DNA of 64,000 nt from Burkholderia sp. WSM2232. Lineage in GTDB: Bacteria; Pseudomonadota; Gammaproteobacteria; Burkholderiales; Burkholderiaceae. The position numbers were made by a program, and so were the translations under genes. Positions within the stretch are counted from its first letter, which is position 1, and every line of letters starts with the position of its first letter. The stretch lies in NCBI RefSeq assembly GCF_000472545.1, contig NZ_AWZV01000004.1:62001-126000 (forward strand), given 5' to 3'. Under the pieces are notes generated by a model that did no database searches, was not told the DNA's origin, and was given only the letters and a program-made list of their open reading frames with translations. This document shows positions 44,603 to 54,961 of this stretch, in pieces.

Positions 44603-44779
44603 CAAGCCGGGCGCCATAGAACCGGCGCGCGGCTGAACACGCGGCATGGCGAGGGCCGCGTGCGTGATAGAGTGCAATATGATTCGCCGTAGATGGCTCG
44701 CGGTGCGCTTTCATGATCCACGTCGCCGCTCCACGCTCAAAGCCCGCCATCCTGCATCGTCTTTGCTAAAATCCGAACT

Positions 44780-45358
44780 ATGTCCAAGAGTACCGATCGC
44801 ATCAATCTGACCAACCAGTTCCTGATCGCCATGCCTAACATGGCCGATCCGACGTTTTCCGGAACGGTGGTTTACCTTTGCGATCACAGTGAGCGCGGCG
44901 CGCTCGGCCTCGTGATCAACCGGCCGACCGACATCGACCTGCAAGCGCTCTTCAGTCGCATCGACCTCAAGCTCGAAATCGAGCCTCTTCTTCACGTTCC
45001 GGTGTACTTCGGCGGTCCGGTGCAAACCGAGCGCGGCTTCGTGCTGCACGATCCGAAAGACGGCAATACCTACACGTCGTCCATGTCCGTGCCGGGCGGC
45101 CTGGAAATGACCACCTCGAAAGACGTGCTCGAGGCGGTCGCAAGCGGCACCGGTCCTGAGCGCTTCCTGCTCACGCTCGGTCACGCCGGCTGGGGCGCGG
45201 GTCAGCTCGAAGAAGAGATATCCAAAAACGGCTGGCTGACGGTCGAGGCCGATCCGAAAATCGTCTTCGACGTGCCCGCCGAAGAGCGCTTCGAAGCTGC
45301 GCTCGCGCTGCTCGGTGTCTCGCTGTCCATGCTGTCGGGCGAGGCCGGGCACGCATGA
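44780..45358 (+). CDS. yqgE: YqgE/AlgH family protein
   Basis: A 192-residue UPF0301 protein: [47 protein letters not shown] and the C-terminal [14 protein letters not shown] are all signature segments. The function is not established; AlgH in Pseudomonas affects alginate regulation. It is the first gene of the yqgE-ruvX-pyrR set, 10 bp before ruvX. Confidence 0.96.
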   Translation: MSKSTDRINLTNQFLIAMPNMADPTFSGTVVYLCDHSERGALGLVINRPTDIDLQALFSRIDLKLEIEPLLHVPVYFGGPVQTERGFVLHDPKDGNTYTSSMSVPGGLEMTTSKDVLEAVASGTGPERFLLTLGHAGWGAGQLEEEISKNGWLTVEADPKIVFDVPAEERFEAALALLGVSLSMLSGEAGHA

Positions 45359-45368
45359 GAGGCGCCGC

Positions 45369-45809
45369 ATGAGCCTGGCGCGCGCACGTGAGGCGACGCT
45401 GCTTGCGTTCGACTACGGCGAGAAGCGCATTGGTGTGGCGGTCGGCAATTCGCTCACCAAAAGCGCGCGGCCGCTCGTCATCGTGCAGAATCGCAGCCGC
45501 GAATATCGCTTTGCGGAAGTCGGCAAGCTGATTGCCGAATGGAAGCCGGACGCGCTCGTCGTCGGCTTGCCCATGCATCCGGACGGCACGCCGCATGAAA
45601 TGACGCAGCTCGCCAGGCGCTTTGGCAACCAGCTGAACGGCCGTTTCAATTTACCCGTGACATGGGTCGACGAGCGGTATTCGTCGGTCGAGGCAGAGGC
45701 GGGTCTGCGCGCCAACAAGGGCCGCGCGGATCGGCTCGACGCAGAAGCCGCCAGCATCATCCTTCAGCAATATCTTGACGGACTTTCCGACAACCATGAG
45801 TTCCATTGA
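45369..45809 (+). CDS. ruvX: YqgF/RuvX, putative Holliday junction resolvase / pre-16S rRNA nuclease
   Basis: A 146-residue RNase-H-fold nuclease: [14 protein letters not shown] with the first catalytic Asp, [16 protein letters not shown], and [12 protein letters not shown] with the second acidic group. It acts in 16S rRNA 5' maturation or junction resolution. Start ATG 45369 gives the normal N terminus. It overlaps pyrR by 14 bp, so the two are translationally coupled. Confidence 0.95.
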   Translation: MSLARAREATLLAFDYGEKRIGVAVGNSLTKSARPLVIVQNRSREYRFAEVGKLIAEWKPDALVVGLPMHPDGTPHEMTQLARRFGNQLNGRFNLPVTWVDERYSSVEAEAGLRANKGRADRLDAEAASIILQQYLDGLSDNHEFH

Positions 45810-46335
45810 CGCCGAAGCGCTATATCGCGCGCTGCTCGATCAGATCCGCTCTGCCTATGGCGAGAAGCTCGGTGCGGTCGAGGGCGGCGCCGGCGCCGCG
45901 CTTGCCGGCATTTACAGCGGTGGCGCGTGGCTTGCCGAGCGGCTTGCGCGCGACCTGAATCTGGCGAGCTTCGGCGTCGTCAATGTCGCGCTGCATCGCG
46001 ACGACTACGCGAAGAAGGGCCTGCACGCACAGGCAAGCCCGACCTCGCTGCCGTTTTCCGTCGACGGCCGGCGCATCGTGCTCGTCGACGATGTGCTGTA
46101 CACCGGCCGCACGATTCGCGCAGCGCTCAATGAGCTGTACGACTATGGCCGCCCGGCGGCGGTTGAACTGGCGGTGCTCGCCGACCGCGGCGGACGCGAG
46201 TTGCCGGTGGCGGCGCGCTTCGTCGGCGGGGTGGTGGAGGTACCCGCGGACGCCACGCTCGTGCTCGCGCGCGACGAAAGCGCCGGCGCGGGCGAGACGC
46301 GGTTCACGTTTCACACCGAAGCACGCGTTGATTAA
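45796..46335 (+). CDS. pyrR: bifunctional PyrR: pyr regulator / uracil phosphoribosyltransferase
   Basis: A 179-residue phosphoribosyltransferase. The PRPP loop is [17 protein letters not shown] near residue 95; [16 protein letters not shown] and [10 protein letters not shown] are family segments. In Gram-positive bacteria PyrR binds pyr mRNA; in betaproteobacteria it may only act as uracil phosphoribosyltransferase. It precedes pyrB, with a 285-bp gap. Confidence 0.95.
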   Translation: MSSIDAEALYRALLDQIRSAYGEKLGAVEGGAGAALAGIYSGGAWLAERLARDLNLASFGVVNVALHRDDYAKKGLHAQASPTSLPFSVDGRRIVLVDDVLYTGRTIRAALNELYDYGRPAAVELAVLADRGGRELPVAARFVGGVVEVPADATLVLARDESAGAGETRFTFHTEARVD

Positions 46336-46620
46336 GTGCTACGGCTAATCGGGCAGCGAGGTTGCAGCTCTTGCGGCATCTAGCAGCGTGGCAAGTGCGG
46401 CGCGAAAACCAGGCAGGCGAGGCGATAAAAGCGCCGCGCCGCCCGCAGGGTCCCGCGCCAGCCACGCGAGCCGCGTCGCCTGAGTGACCAGCAGCAAAAC
46501 ACGAAACAACACACGCAACAAAACACGAAACGTAAGCCGGGCGACACCCGGCAGCCAGCGCCCAACGCGCACTTCGCATCGCAGCCACACGTTCAAGCCC
46601 GTATTTCAAGCAGGTACATC
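46336..46620. other. pyrB leader region
   Basis: A 285-bp gap between pyrR and pyrB. It contains the repeated element AAAACACGAAAC near 46496 and 46520. No PyrR-type anti-antiterminator or T-tract terminator was identified by eye. Confidence 0.4.
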
Positions 46621-47646
46621 ATGAACACCGCCACCCAGGCCCCGCAGGACTCCGCCGATAGCGCCACCGAGCGCTTCCGTTATGGTTTTCTGAAGGGCAA
46701 CCCGCAGCTCACGAAAAACGGCGAGCTCAAACATCTGTTGTCGATCGAGGGTTTGCCGAAGGCAATCGTCAATCACATTCTGGACACCGCGAGCCAGTTC
46801 GTCAGCGTGACGGATCGCGAGGTGAAGAAGGTGCCGCTTCTGCGCGGCAAGTCGGTGTTCAATCTGTTCTTCGAAAACTCCACGCGCACGCGCACCACGT
46901 TCGAGATTGCGGCCACACGTTTGTCCGCGGATGTGCTGAATCTGAACATCAATGCATCGTCGACGAGCAAGGGCGAATCGCTGCTGGATACGATCAACAA
47001 CCTGTCGGCCATGCACGCCGACATGTTCGTCGTGCGTCATGCGTCGAGCGGCGCGCCGTATTTGATCGCGCAGCACTGCGCGCCGCACGTGCATGTGATC
47101 AATGCCGGTGACGGCCGTCACGCGCACCCCACGCAGGGGCTGCTCGACATGTACACGATCCGCCACTACAAAAAGGACTTCACGAATCTGCGTGTGGCGA
47201 TTGTCGGCGACATTCTGCATTCGCGGGTCGCGCGCTCGGACATTCATGCGCTCACCACGCTCGGCGTGCCCGAAGTGCGCGCCATCGGCCCGCGCACGCT
47301 GCTGCCGGGTGGCCTCGAACAGATGGGCGTGCGCGTGTTCCACAACCTGGACGAAGGGCTGAAAGACGTTGACGTGATCATCATGCTGCGTCTGCAGAAC
47401 GAGCGCATGAGCGGCGCGCTGCTGCCCTCGGCACAGGAGTATTTCAAGAGCTGGGGCCTTACGGCCGAGCGGCTCGCGCTGGCGAAGCCGGACGCAATCG
47501 TGATGCACCCGGGCCCGATGAACCGCGGAGTCGAGATCGACTCGCAGGTCGCGGACGGTCCGCAGTCCGTGATCCTGAATCAGGTGACGTTCGGCATTGC
47601 GGTGCGCATGGCGGTGATGGGCATTGTCGCGGGCAATAACGATTGA
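46621..47646 (+). CDS. pyrB: aspartate carbamoyltransferase catalytic subunit
   Basis: A 341-residue ATCase. The carbamoyl-phosphate motif is [30 protein letters not shown], the DIxHSRVARS segment, and [12 protein letters not shown] are the remaining active-site signatures. It forms carbamoyl-aspartate in pyrimidine synthesis. It has a 30-residue N-terminal extension relative to E. coli PyrB, as in the Pseudomonas-type class that assembles with PyrC'. It is followed by pyrC'. Confidence 0.97.
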   Translation: MNTATQAPQDSADSATERFRYGFLKGNPQLTKNGELKHLLSIEGLPKAIVNHILDTASQFVSVTDREVKKVPLLRGKSVFNLFFENSTRTRTTFEIAATRLSADVLNLNINASSTSKGESLLDTINNLSAMHADMFVVRHASSGAPYLIAQHCAPHVHVINAGDGRHAHPTQGLLDMYTIRHYKKDFTNLRVAIVGDILHSRVARSDIHALTTLGVPEVRAIGPRTLLPGGLEQMGVRVFHNLDEGLKDVDVIIMLRLQNERMSGALLPSAQEYFKSWGLTAERLALAKPDAIVMHPGPMNRGVEIDSQVADGPQSVILNQVTFGIAVRMAVMGIVAGNND

Positions 47647-47775
47647 GCAGCGACTGATCAGGGACGGATGCGTGGCCAGAGCCAGCCCGCCTCGCGCAAA
47701 CCACCCGCACGAACCGCGCACACGCGGCGAACAACGCACAATCTGGCCAAACCGGCTGAAACAAAAAGGCAGCGC

Positions 47776-49056
47776 ATGAAGATTCATATTCAAGGCGGCA
47801 CGCTGATCGATCCGGCAGCAGGCACCGAACAGCAGCAGGACATTTTCATCGCGGCGGGCAAGATCGTCGCGCTCGGCAACGCGCCCGCTGATTTCGAGGC
47901 GACGCAAACCATCGACGCGCGCGGCTTGCACATCGCGCCCGGTCTCGTCGATCTGTCCGCGCGTCTGCGCGAGCCGGGCTACGAACACAAGGCCACGCTC
48001 GAATCCGAGATGGCCGCGGCGCTTGCAGGCGGCGTAACGAGCCTCGTGTGTCCGCCGGACACCGATCCGACGCTGGACGAACCCGGCCTCGTCGAGATGC
48101 TCAAATTCCGCGCGCGCAATCTGGATCAGGCGCACGTGTACCCGCTCGGCGCGTTGACGGTCGGCCTGAAAGGCCAGGTGATCACCGAAATGGTCGAGCT
48201 GACCGAGGCGGGCTGCATCGGCTTTTCGCAGGCCGACGCGCCGGTGGTCGATACGCAGGTGCTGATGCGAGCGCTGCAATACGCGAAAACCTATGGCTTC
48301 ACGGTCTGGCTGCGTCCGGTGGACGCGTATCTCGGCAAGGGCGGCGTGGCCGCGAGCGGTGCGCTCGCGTCGCGCCTCGGTCTTTCCGGCGTGCCTGTCG
48401 CCGCTGAAACCATCGCGCTGCATACCATCTTCGAAATCGTGCGCGTGACGGGGGCGCGGGTGCATCTGTCGCACGTGTCGTCGGCGGCGGGTATTGCGCT
48501 CGTGCGCGCGGCCAAGGCCGAGGGTCTGCCGGTTTCGTGCGACGTCACGGTGAATCACGTGCATCTGATCGATCTGGACATCGGCTACTTCGACGCGCAG
48601 TTCCGGCTCGACCCGCCGCTGCGCCAGCAGCGCGATCGCGAAGCGATCCGCGCGGGCCTCGTCGACGGCACGATCGACGCGATCTGCTCGGACCACACGC
48701 CGGTCGACGACGACGAAAAGCTGCTGCCCTTTGCCGAAGCCACGCCGGGCGCGACGGGCCTCGAGCTGTTCCTGTCGCTCACGGTGAAGTGGGCCGACGA
48801 AGCCGGTCTGCCGCTCGCGAAAGCGCTCAACCGGATTACCGCCTCGCCCGCTCAAGTGCTCAATCTCGAGGCCGCCGGCCGCGTTGCGGTCGGCAGCGTG
48901 GCCGACTTGTGCGTGTTCGACCGTCACGCGCACTGGCGCGTCGAGCCGCGCGCGCTGAAGAGCCAGGGGCACAATACGCCGTTCCTCGGTTATGAACTGC
49001 CGGCGCGTGTGCGCGCGACCATCGTGTCCGGTCGCGTCGCGTTCGAGCAGCGCTGA
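47776..49056 (+). CDS. pyrC': pseudo-dihydroorotase PyrC' (PyrX), structural partner of PyrB
   Basis: A 426-residue amidohydrolase-fold protein. The overall pattern is dihydroorotase type I: GLVDLSARLREPGYE (residues 57-70), SHVSSAAGI (232-240) and CSDHTPVDDDEK (304-315). The metal-binding HxH in DxHxHLREPG is replaced by DLSARL, and the HxED segment is RPVD at about residue 180. A normal active enzyme needs those histidines. This is the known state of the inactive PyrC' of Pseudomonas, which is needed for PyrB assembly. It follows pyrB by 129 bp. An active PyrC must be elsewhere. Confidence 0.88.
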   Translation: MKIHIQGGTLIDPAAGTEQQQDIFIAAGKIVALGNAPADFEATQTIDARGLHIAPGLVDLSARLREPGYEHKATLESEMAAALAGGVTSLVCPPDTDPTLDEPGLVEMLKFRARNLDQAHVYPLGALTVGLKGQVITEMVELTEAGCIGFSQADAPVVDTQVLMRALQYAKTYGFTVWLRPVDAYLGKGGVAASGALASRLGLSGVPVAAETIALHTIFEIVRVTGARVHLSHVSSAAGIALVRAAKAEGLPVSCDVTVNHVHLIDLDIGYFDAQFRLDPPLRQQRDREAIRAGLVDGTIDAICSDHTPVDDDEKLLPFAEATPGATGLELFLSLTVKWADEAGLPLAKALNRITASPAQVLNLEAAGRVAVGSVADLCVFDRHAHWRVEPRALKSQGHNTPFLGYELPARVRATIVSGRVAFEQR

Positions 49057-49163
49057 AGTCCGCGGGACGATCCCGCGGCCCGAATGCGCTGCACGATTCA
49101 AGGACCGGCGCCGCATAGTGCCCGCATCGAGCCCATATTGACCCGTCAGGAAAAGCTCCGACC

Positions 49164-50003
49164 ATGAAGCTCGCGTTACGCAAAGCCCGTCTCATCGCGC
49201 ATCTGCTGCACGGCATGTGGATCGTCGCAACGCGTTTTCCGAAAGCCGACGCGGACCGCCGTCACGCGCTCAATCGCGCGTGGTCGCTGAAAATGCTGCG
49301 GCTGTGCGGCATGCGCCTCGTCGTGCATAACGACGGCGCGCGGCTCGACCGCGGCGCGCTGGTGGTGGCCAATCACATTTCGTGGATCGACATCTACGTG
49401 ATCAATGCGTGGCGCCCGACGCCGTTTGTCTCGAAGGCGGAGATTCGCCAGTGGCCGCTGGTCGGCTGGCTTGCGCAGCAGCTCGATACCGTGTTTATCC
49501 AGCGCGAGAAACGCAGCGACGCGAAGCGAATCATGCACGAGCTGTCCGACCGTTTGAGCGCGGGCGAATTGATGTGCGTGTTTCCCGAGGGCACCACCTC
49601 CGACGGTCTCGCGCTGCTGCCGTTTCACGCGAACATGTTTCAGGCGGCGGTGTCGGCCTCTGTGCCGGTGCAGCCGCTGTGCATCATGTATGAGGACGCC
49701 CAGGGCCGGCAGTCCACGGCGCCTGCGTATATCGACGATCTGTCGCTTGCTGATTCACTCAATCTGTTGCTGCGCGGCGGACCGTTGACCGCGCACGTGT
49801 ACGTGTGCGGGCCGCTTGCGCCGGGCGCGGACCGCCGCGCGTTGGCCGCCGAAGCGCAGGGCGTGATTGCCGCCGCGCTGCGTGAAATGCAGGGCGGCAC
49901 GGCGGCGAGCGGCGCGCTGATCCGGGAGCCGAGTGAGCCCTACGCGCCCGGCGAGACGCTGATCGAACCGGTCGATCCGTCGGGCCGCTCGCCGAGCGTC
50001 TGA
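49164..50003 (+). CDS. plsC: 1-acyl-sn-glycerol-3-phosphate acyltransferase
   Basis: A 279-residue PlsC. The HX4D box is NHISWIDI near residue 71 and the glycerol-phosphate motif is FPEGTTSDG near residue 141. The N terminus has an amphipathic basic segment rather than a clear transmembrane helix. It makes phosphatidic acid from lyso-PA at the inner membrane. The C-terminal about 40 residues are low-complexity and non-conserved. It converges with apaH, 9 bp apart. Confidence 0.95.
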   Translation: MKLALRKARLIAHLLHGMWIVATRFPKADADRRHALNRAWSLKMLRLCGMRLVVHNDGARLDRGALVVANHISWIDIYVINAWRPTPFVSKAEIRQWPLVGWLAQQLDTVFIQREKRSDAKRIMHELSDRLSAGELMCVFPEGTTSDGLALLPFHANMFQAAVSASVPVQPLCIMYEDAQGRQSTAPAYIDDLSLADSLNLLLRGGPLTAHVYVCGPLAPGADRRALAAEAQGVIAAALREMQGGTAASGALIREPSEPYAPGETLIEPVDPSGRSPSV

Positions 50004-50012
50004 CGCAGCGCT

Positions 50013-50909
50013 TCAGAGCGCCGTCGCGTTGCCACCGCGCGCGCGGCAGTTCTCGCAGTCCACCTGAGTCAGCGTGCGCTCCGCGGGATGCGCCGCGAGT
50101 CGCACGGCCGAGAGTTTTTCGCCCCATACGCAGCCCGAGTCGAGCCCGATCAGGTTATCGCGCAACATCAAACCCAGCGCGGCCCAATGGCCGAACACCA
50201 CGGTCACGTCCGCGGTTTTGCGCCACGGCACATCGAACCACGGCATGCAGCCAGGCGGCGCGGCATTCAGGCCGCCGCTGCTGCTGAAGTCCATTGCGCC
50301 TTCGGCATTGCAAAAGCGTACGCGCGTCAACGCGCTGCATGTCACGCGCAGCCGCTCGATGCCCTTCAGATTCGGCGTCCACAGACTCGGCTCGTTGCCG
50401 TACAGGCCCGCCAGCGTTTCTTTCCAGTTCGGCGCGCGTAGCGCCCGCTGCAATTCGTCGGCGAGTTCGAGTGTGAGGTTCACGTCCCACTGCGGCACCA
50501 CGCCCGCATGCACCATCAGCATGCCGTTTTCGTAGTGGGCAATCGGGCGGTGGCGCACCCATTCGAGCAGATCTGCGGCGTCGGGCGCGGCAAGAATCTC
50601 GTCGATCGTGTCGCCTTTTTTCGATTTGCGAATTCCCGCCGATACCGACAGCAGATGCAGGTCATGATTGCCCAGCACCGGCACCGCACGCTCGCCGAGC
50701 GCGATGATGTCGCGCAGCGTAGCAAGCGATTCGGTGCCGCGGTTGATCAGGTCGCCCGCGAACCACAGCGGCGCGTCGGCCGGCGGTGCGGCCTTCGCCA
50801 AGAGGCGCTGGAACGGCGTGCGGCAACCTTGCAGATCGCCGAAAGCGAGTGGCGCGGCGCGCTGCTGCACAGTGGATGAAGCGAAGGAAGGCGCGTTGGA
50901 CGGTGTCAT
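50013..50909 (-). CDS. apaH: symmetrical bis(5'-nucleosyl)-tetraphosphatase ApaH
   Basis: About 298 residues from ATG 50909. Metallophosphatase motifs are FGDLQGCRTPFQRLL, FAGDLINRGTESLATLRDI, LGNHDLHLL and VHAGVVPQWD; FGHWAALGL is the fourth. It cleaves diadenosine tetraphosphate to ADP in the cytosol. No clear ribosome binding site was found and the open frame goes to 51053. The neighbouring rmd gene diverges from it. Confidence 0.95.
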   Translation of the reverse strand: MTPSNAPSFASSTVQQRAAPLAFGDLQGCRTPFQRLLAKAAPPADAPLWFAGDLINRGTESLATLRDIIALGERAVPVLGNHDLHLLSVSAGIRKSKKGDTIDEILAAPDAADLLEWVRHRPIAHYENGMLMVHAGVVPQWDVNLTLELADELQRALRAPNWKETLAGLYGNEPSLWTPNLKGIERLRVTCSALTRVRFCNAEGAMDFSSSGGLNAAPPGCMPWFDVPWRKTADVTVVFGHWAALGLMLRDNLIGLDSGCVWGEKLSAVRLAAHPAERTLTQVDCENCRARGGNATAL

Positions 50910-51124
50910 CGACAGAATGTTGGCGGTTCGATACACGCGGCGGCGCAGGGCGCGTGCCGCGTTGAGGCGGTGCAGCAAAAGAGCGTGACATAATAGCCCG
51001 TTTGCGGCGCCGGCATCGGGCCGTGCGGCGACGCAGCGTCTTTTTTTGCGCACGCATCGGCCTGCAGTGAACGACCGGCGCGATATTGCATCACAACAGG
51101 ATGACCCTCGTGAACGGAGAATGC

Positions 51125-52036
51125 ATGTCGTCTTTCCATGCGCAGCAACCCGTCCGCACGCTCGTCACCGGGGCGGGCGGCTTTACTGGCCGCTATCTGG
51201 TGGACAACTTGCGCGAGCGCGGCCATACCGTGATCGAAACCTTCGCCGGTCGCGACGAAGAGCAAACACCCACCCGCCTGCGGCTCGACATTACCTCGCC
51301 GGAGAACTGCCGGCATGTGATCGAAGCCGCGCGGCCCGATTACATCGTGCATCTTGCCGCGATCAGCTTTGTCGGGCATGACGATCCGCTCGACTTCTAC
51401 CGCGTCAACGTGCTGGGCACGCTGAATCTGCTCGAGGCTTGCGCGGCGACCGGCCACACGCCGCGCAAGGCGCTGATTGCGAGCAGTGCGAATGTGTACG
51501 GCAACGTGACGAGCGATGCGATCGACGAAAGCTTTCCGCTCACGCCGGTCAATCACTACGCGGCGAGCAAGGCGGCCATGGAAACGATGGTGCACACGTG
51601 GTTCGACCGTCTGCCTATTCTGATTGTGCGGCCGTTCAACTACACCGGCCGCGGGCAGGCGTCCAACTTCCTCGTGCCGAAGATCGTCGAGCATTTCGCG
51701 CGGCGCGAGCCCTCCATCGAGCTGGGCAATATCGACATAGCGCGCGATTTCTCCGACGTGCGTTACGTGGTGCGCGCTTACGAAGCGCTGCTCAATTCCG
51801 ACGCGACGGGCGAGACGGTGAACGTCTGCACGGGCAGGCCCTATACGCTGCGCGAGATTCTGTCCGCCGCAAGCGATCTGACTGGCCACAAGCTGCAGGT
51901 GAATATCAATCCCGCATTCGTGCGGCAAACCGACGTCAAGGTGCTGGCCGGGTCGCCCGCGAAGCTGCGCGCGCTGGTTCCAGAGGTGCAGGCCATTCCG
52001 TTCATGGATACGTTGCGCTGGATGCTGGCCGCCTGA
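51125..52036 (+). CDS. rmd: NAD-dependent epimerase/dehydratase, GDP-6-deoxy-D-mannose reductase-like
   Basis: About 303 residues from ATG 51125, preceded closely by CGGAGA. The extended-SDR Rossmann motif is VTGAGGFTGRYLVDNL; the catalytic triad is visible as ASSANVYG and HYAASK; RPFNYTGRGQASNF and DIARDFSDVRYVV are characteristic of RMD/GMD-type enzymes. RMD makes GDP-D-rhamnose from GDP-4-keto-6-deoxymannose. No gmd partner is in the window, so the name is provisional. It starts the polysaccharide region and diverges from apaH. Confidence 0.75.
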   Translation: MSSFHAQQPVRTLVTGAGGFTGRYLVDNLRERGHTVIETFAGRDEEQTPTRLRLDITSPENCRHVIEAARPDYIVHLAAISFVGHDDPLDFYRVNVLGTLNLLEACAATGHTPRKALIASSANVYGNVTSDAIDESFPLTPVNHYAASKAAMETMVHTWFDRLPILIVRPFNYTGRGQASNFLVPKIVEHFARREPSIELGNIDIARDFSDVRYVVRAYEALLNSDATGETVNVCTGRPYTLREILSAASDLTGHKLQVNINPAFVRQTDVKVLAGSPAKLRALVPEVQAIPFMDTLRWMLAA

Positions 52037-52449
52037 AAACAGGCGGACTGGCGCTCGCCCGTCCGCCCAATCCGCGCCGGCCCAGACGGGGCGCGGCCCG
52101 CGCCGTTCTGTCCCTCAGCGCGTTTCAATGCTGCGCTTCGTGTATCGGACAGCGAGTCCGATCTTACGACGTCCTGACGCATGCGCTGTGGCCATTCGGT
52201 GAGCATGAGCGGTTCACGCCAAATCGCGGAAAATGCAGCTGAAACGACGCTTGTCAAGCTGTTTCAAGTTGTTAGGGTCCTAGTTTTTGTTCTCCGCGGC
52301 TTTATAATCTGGGCTTCATAAGATTGGCGTCTGAGCGTCTGCGTACTGGGTACAGGCCGCGGGCGCCGAAACAATCAGACTCCACAACGCGTGGCGAGCG
52401 GGCCGGCAGAGCGATGCCGGCGCTTCGCCGACATCTGGAAGGGAATTTC
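52037..52449. other. intergenic region upstream of the rml operon
   Basis: A 413-bp gap. The segment before 52260 shows only short frames. Promoter-like bases lie at 52281-52308 and a purine-rich leader follows. Confidence 0.4.
52281..52308 (+). promoter_or_regulatory. candidate promoter of rmlBACD
   Basis: TATAAT at 52303-52308 is a consensus -10 box. The best -35 is TAGTTT at 52281-52286 with a 16-bp gap, which is weak. It lies about 140 bp before rmlB. Confidence 0.45.
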
Positions 52450-53511
52450 ATGATTCTGGTAACGGGCGGTGCCGGCTTTATCGGCGCCAATTTCGTGCTC
52501 GACTGGCTAAATACGTCGGACGAAGCGGTGCTGAACGTCGACAAGCTGACCTATGCCGGCAATCTCGGCACGCTCAAGTCGCAACAGGGCAACCCGAAGC
52601 ATGTTTTCGTGCGCGCAGACATTTGCGACCGCGCTGCCATGGACGCCCTGTTTGCCGAGCACAAGCCGCGCGCCGTGCTGCACTTCGCCGCCGAAAGCCA
52701 CGTGGACCGTTCGATACACGGTCCCGCCGATTTCGTGCAGACCAACGTCGTGGGCACCTTTACGCTGCTTGAAGCCGCGCGAAGCTACTGGAACACGCTC
52801 GGCGAGGCCGACAAGGCCGCGTTCCGCTTCCTGCATGTTTCGACCGACGAAGTGTTCGGCTCGCTTTCCGCAACCGATCCGCAATTCTCCGAAACCACGC
52901 CGTACGCGCCCAATAGCCCGTATTCGGCCACCAAGGCGGGTTCGGACCACCTCGTGCGCGCGTACCATCACACGTACGGCCTGCCGGTTCTGACCACGAA
53001 CTGCTCGAACAACTACGGTCCGTACCAGTTCCCCGAAAAACTTATTCCGCTGATGATCGCCAACGCCCTCGGCGGCAAGCCGCTGCCGGTGTACGGCGAC
53101 GGGCAGAACGTGCGCGACTGGCTGTATGTGGGCGACCATTGCAGCGCCATTCGCGAAGTGCTCGTGCGCGGTGTGCCGGGCGAGACGTACAACGTGGGCG
53201 GCTGGAACGAAAAGAAGAACCTCGAGGTCGTGCATACGCTGTGCGATCTGCTCGACAAGCTTCGTCCGAAAGCGGCGGGTTCGTACCGCGACCAGATCAC
53301 TTACGTGAAGGACCGCCCGGGCCACGACCGCCGTTACGCAATCGACGCGCGCAAGCTCGAACGCGAACTCGGCTGGAAGCCGGCGGAAACCTTCGAGACG
53401 GGTCTGGCCAAGACGGTCCAGTGGTATCTCGACAATCAGGCGTGGTCTGACGAAGTCGCTTCGGGCGAGTACCGCAAGTGGGTTGAGACAAACTACGCGC
53501 AGCGCGCGTAA
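52450..53511 (+). CDS. rmlB: dTDP-glucose 4,6-dehydratase
   Basis: A 353-residue extended [19 protein letters not shown], the [13 protein letters not shown] segment, [25 protein letters not shown] (YxxxK) and [16 protein letters not shown]. It converts dTDP-glucose to the 4-keto-6-deoxy sugar. It starts the rmlBACD operon for dTDP-L-rhamnose; rmlA follows after 9 bp. Start ATG 52450 is the normal RmlB N terminus although the frame is open from 52324. Confidence 0.98.
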   Translation: MILVTGGAGFIGANFVLDWLNTSDEAVLNVDKLTYAGNLGTLKSQQGNPKHVFVRADICDRAAMDALFAEHKPRAVLHFAAESHVDRSIHGPADFVQTNVVGTFTLLEAARSYWNTLGEADKAAFRFLHVSTDEVFGSLSATDPQFSETTPYAPNSPYSATKAGSDHLVRAYHHTYGLPVLTTNCSNNYGPYQFPEKLIPLMIANALGGKPLPVYGDGQNVRDWLYVGDHCSAIREVLVRGVPGETYNVGGWNEKKNLEVVHTLCDLLDKLRPKAAGSYRDQITYVKDRPGHDRRYAIDARKLERELGWKPAETFETGLAKTVQWYLDNQAWSDEVASGEYRKWVETNYAQRA

Positions 53512-53520
53512 GGACATAGC

Positions 53521-54414
53521 ATGGCGCGCAAAGGCATTATTCTCGCGGGCGGATCGGGCACGCGGCTGTATCCGATCACGCATGTCGTCTCCAAGCAACT
53601 GCTGCCGGTGTACGACAAGCCGATGATCTACTACCCGCTTTCCACGCTGATGGTGGCGGGTATTCGCGACGTGCTGATCATCTCCACGCCGCAGGACACG
53701 CCACGCTTTGAAGCCATGCTCGGCGACGGCAGCCAGTGGGGCATGAACATTCAGTACGCGGTTCAGCCTTCGCCGGACGGTCTTGCGCAGGCGTTCATTA
53801 TCGGGCGCGAGTTTGTCGGCAACGATCCGTCGGCGCTGATTCTCGGCGACAACATTTTCTACGGCCACGATCTCGCGAAGCAGCTCGAGCGCGCCAACAA
53901 TCAGGCCGAAGGCGCGACCGTGTTTGCCTACCACGTGCACGATCCGGAGCGCTATGGCGTGGTCGAGTTCGACAAGCAGTTCCGCGCCTTGTCGATCGAG
54001 GAAAAGCCTGCCAAACCGCGTTCGAACTACGCGGTTACGGGCCTGTACTTCTACGACAAGCAGGTCTGCGACATCGCGGCGGACATCAAGCCGTCGCCGC
54101 GCGGCGAGCTGGAAATCACCGACGTCAATTCGCGTTACCTCGCCAACGCTGCGTTGAACGTCGAGATCATGGGTCGCGGTTATGCGTGGCTCGACACGGG
54201 CACGCACGATTCGCTGATCGAAGCCGCCACGTTCATTGCGACCTTGCAGAAGCGCCAGGGCCTCGTGGTCGCCTGTCCCGAGGAAATCGCGTATCGCCGG
54301 CAGTGGATCGGCGCCGAGCAGTTGCTCGCGCTCGCCGCGCCGCTCGCGAAAAACGCCTATGGCAAGTATCTGCAAAACATTCTTACGGACCAAGTCGCAT
54401 GGCCATCCAAGTAA
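53521..54414 (+). CDS. rmlA: glucose-1-phosphate thymidylyltransferase
   Basis: A 297-residue nucleotidyltransferase: [42 protein letters not shown] and [17 protein letters not shown]. It makes dTDP-glucose, the first step of the rhamnose pathway. Its stop overlaps rmlC by 16 bp, so the two are coupled. Confidence 0.98.
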   Translation: MARKGIILAGGSGTRLYPITHVVSKQLLPVYDKPMIYYPLSTLMVAGIRDVLIISTPQDTPRFEAMLGDGSQWGMNIQYAVQPSPDGLAQAFIIGREFVGNDPSALILGDNIFYGHDLAKQLERANNQAEGATVFAYHVHDPERYGVVEFDKQFRALSIEEKPAKPRSNYAVTGLYFYDKQVCDIAADIKPSPRGELEITDVNSRYLANAALNVEIMGRGYAWLDTGTHDSLIEAATFIATLQKRQGLVVACPEEIAYRRQWIGAEQLLALAAPLAKNAYGKYLQNILTDQVAWPSK

Positions 54415-54950
54415 CCGCTACGGCGCTTCCTGAAGTCAAGATCATCGAGCCGAAGGTGTTCGGCGATGCGCGCGGCTATTTCTATGAGAGTTTCAATGCC
54501 GTGGAGTTCGCGGAGCATGTCGAGCCCGGCGTGACGTTCGTGCAGGACAATCATTCGCGCTCCGCTAAGGGCGTGCTGCGCGGCCTGCATTATCAGATTC
54601 AGCATGCGCAAGGCAAGCTGGTGCGCGTGGTGGAAGGCGAGGTGTTCGACGTCGCCGTGGACATTCGCAAGAGTTCGCCGAATTTCGGGAAGTGGGTGGG
54701 AGTGACGCTGTCGGTGGAGAACCATCGGCAACTGTGGGTGCCGCCTGGGTTTGCGCACGGCTTTGTGGTGCTGTCCGAGTCCGCCCAGTTTCTGTATAAG
54801 ACTACCGACTACTGGTTTCCCGAGCACGAGCGCAGCATCGTCTGGAACGATCCGGCAATTGGTATCGAGTGGCCTATCGACTTCGAGCCGCTGCTTGCGG
54901 CGAAGGACGCGGCGGGTAAGCGGTTGGGTGACGCAGAAGTCTACGCATAA
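54399..54950 (+). CDS. rmlC: dTDP-4-dehydrorhamnose 3,5-epimerase
   Basis: A 183-residue cupin: [29 protein letters not shown] with the catalytic His region, [14 protein letters not shown] and [15 protein letters not shown]. It epimerises the 4-keto sugar at C3 and C5. The start ATG 54399 lies inside the 3' end of rmlA. Confidence 0.97.
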   Translation: MAIQVTATALPEVKIIEPKVFGDARGYFYESFNAVEFAEHVEPGVTFVQDNHSRSAKGVLRGLHYQIQHAQGKLVRVVEGEVFDVAVDIRKSSPNFGKWVGVTLSVENHRQLWVPPGFAHGFVVLSESAQFLYKTTDYWFPEHERSIVWNDPAIGIEWPIDFEPLLAAKDAAGKRLGDAEVYA

Positions 54951-54961
54951 GGGGCCGCCGC

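Larger units (their letters stand above)
44096..44779. other. non-coding region with minisatellite and hairpin upstream of yqgE
   Basis: A 684-bp stretch with a 14-bp tandem repeat (44283-44519), a perfect 11-bp hairpin (44571-44602) and the yqgE promoter region. Open frames across the repeat on both strands are artefacts of its periodicity. Confidence 0.6.

Noticed and set aside
44215-44677. Cys/Leu-rich and Lys/Gln-rich repeat proteins across the minisatellite
   Set aside because: The 14-bp unit rotates the reading frame and all frames are open by chance; no start signals.
46606-49116. 836-codon minus-strand frame across pyrB-pyrC'
   Set aside because: Antisense shadow; plus strand has conserved pyrimidine genes.
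52507-54393. 628-codon minus-strand frame across rmlBA
   Set aside because: Antisense shadow of rmlB and rmlA.
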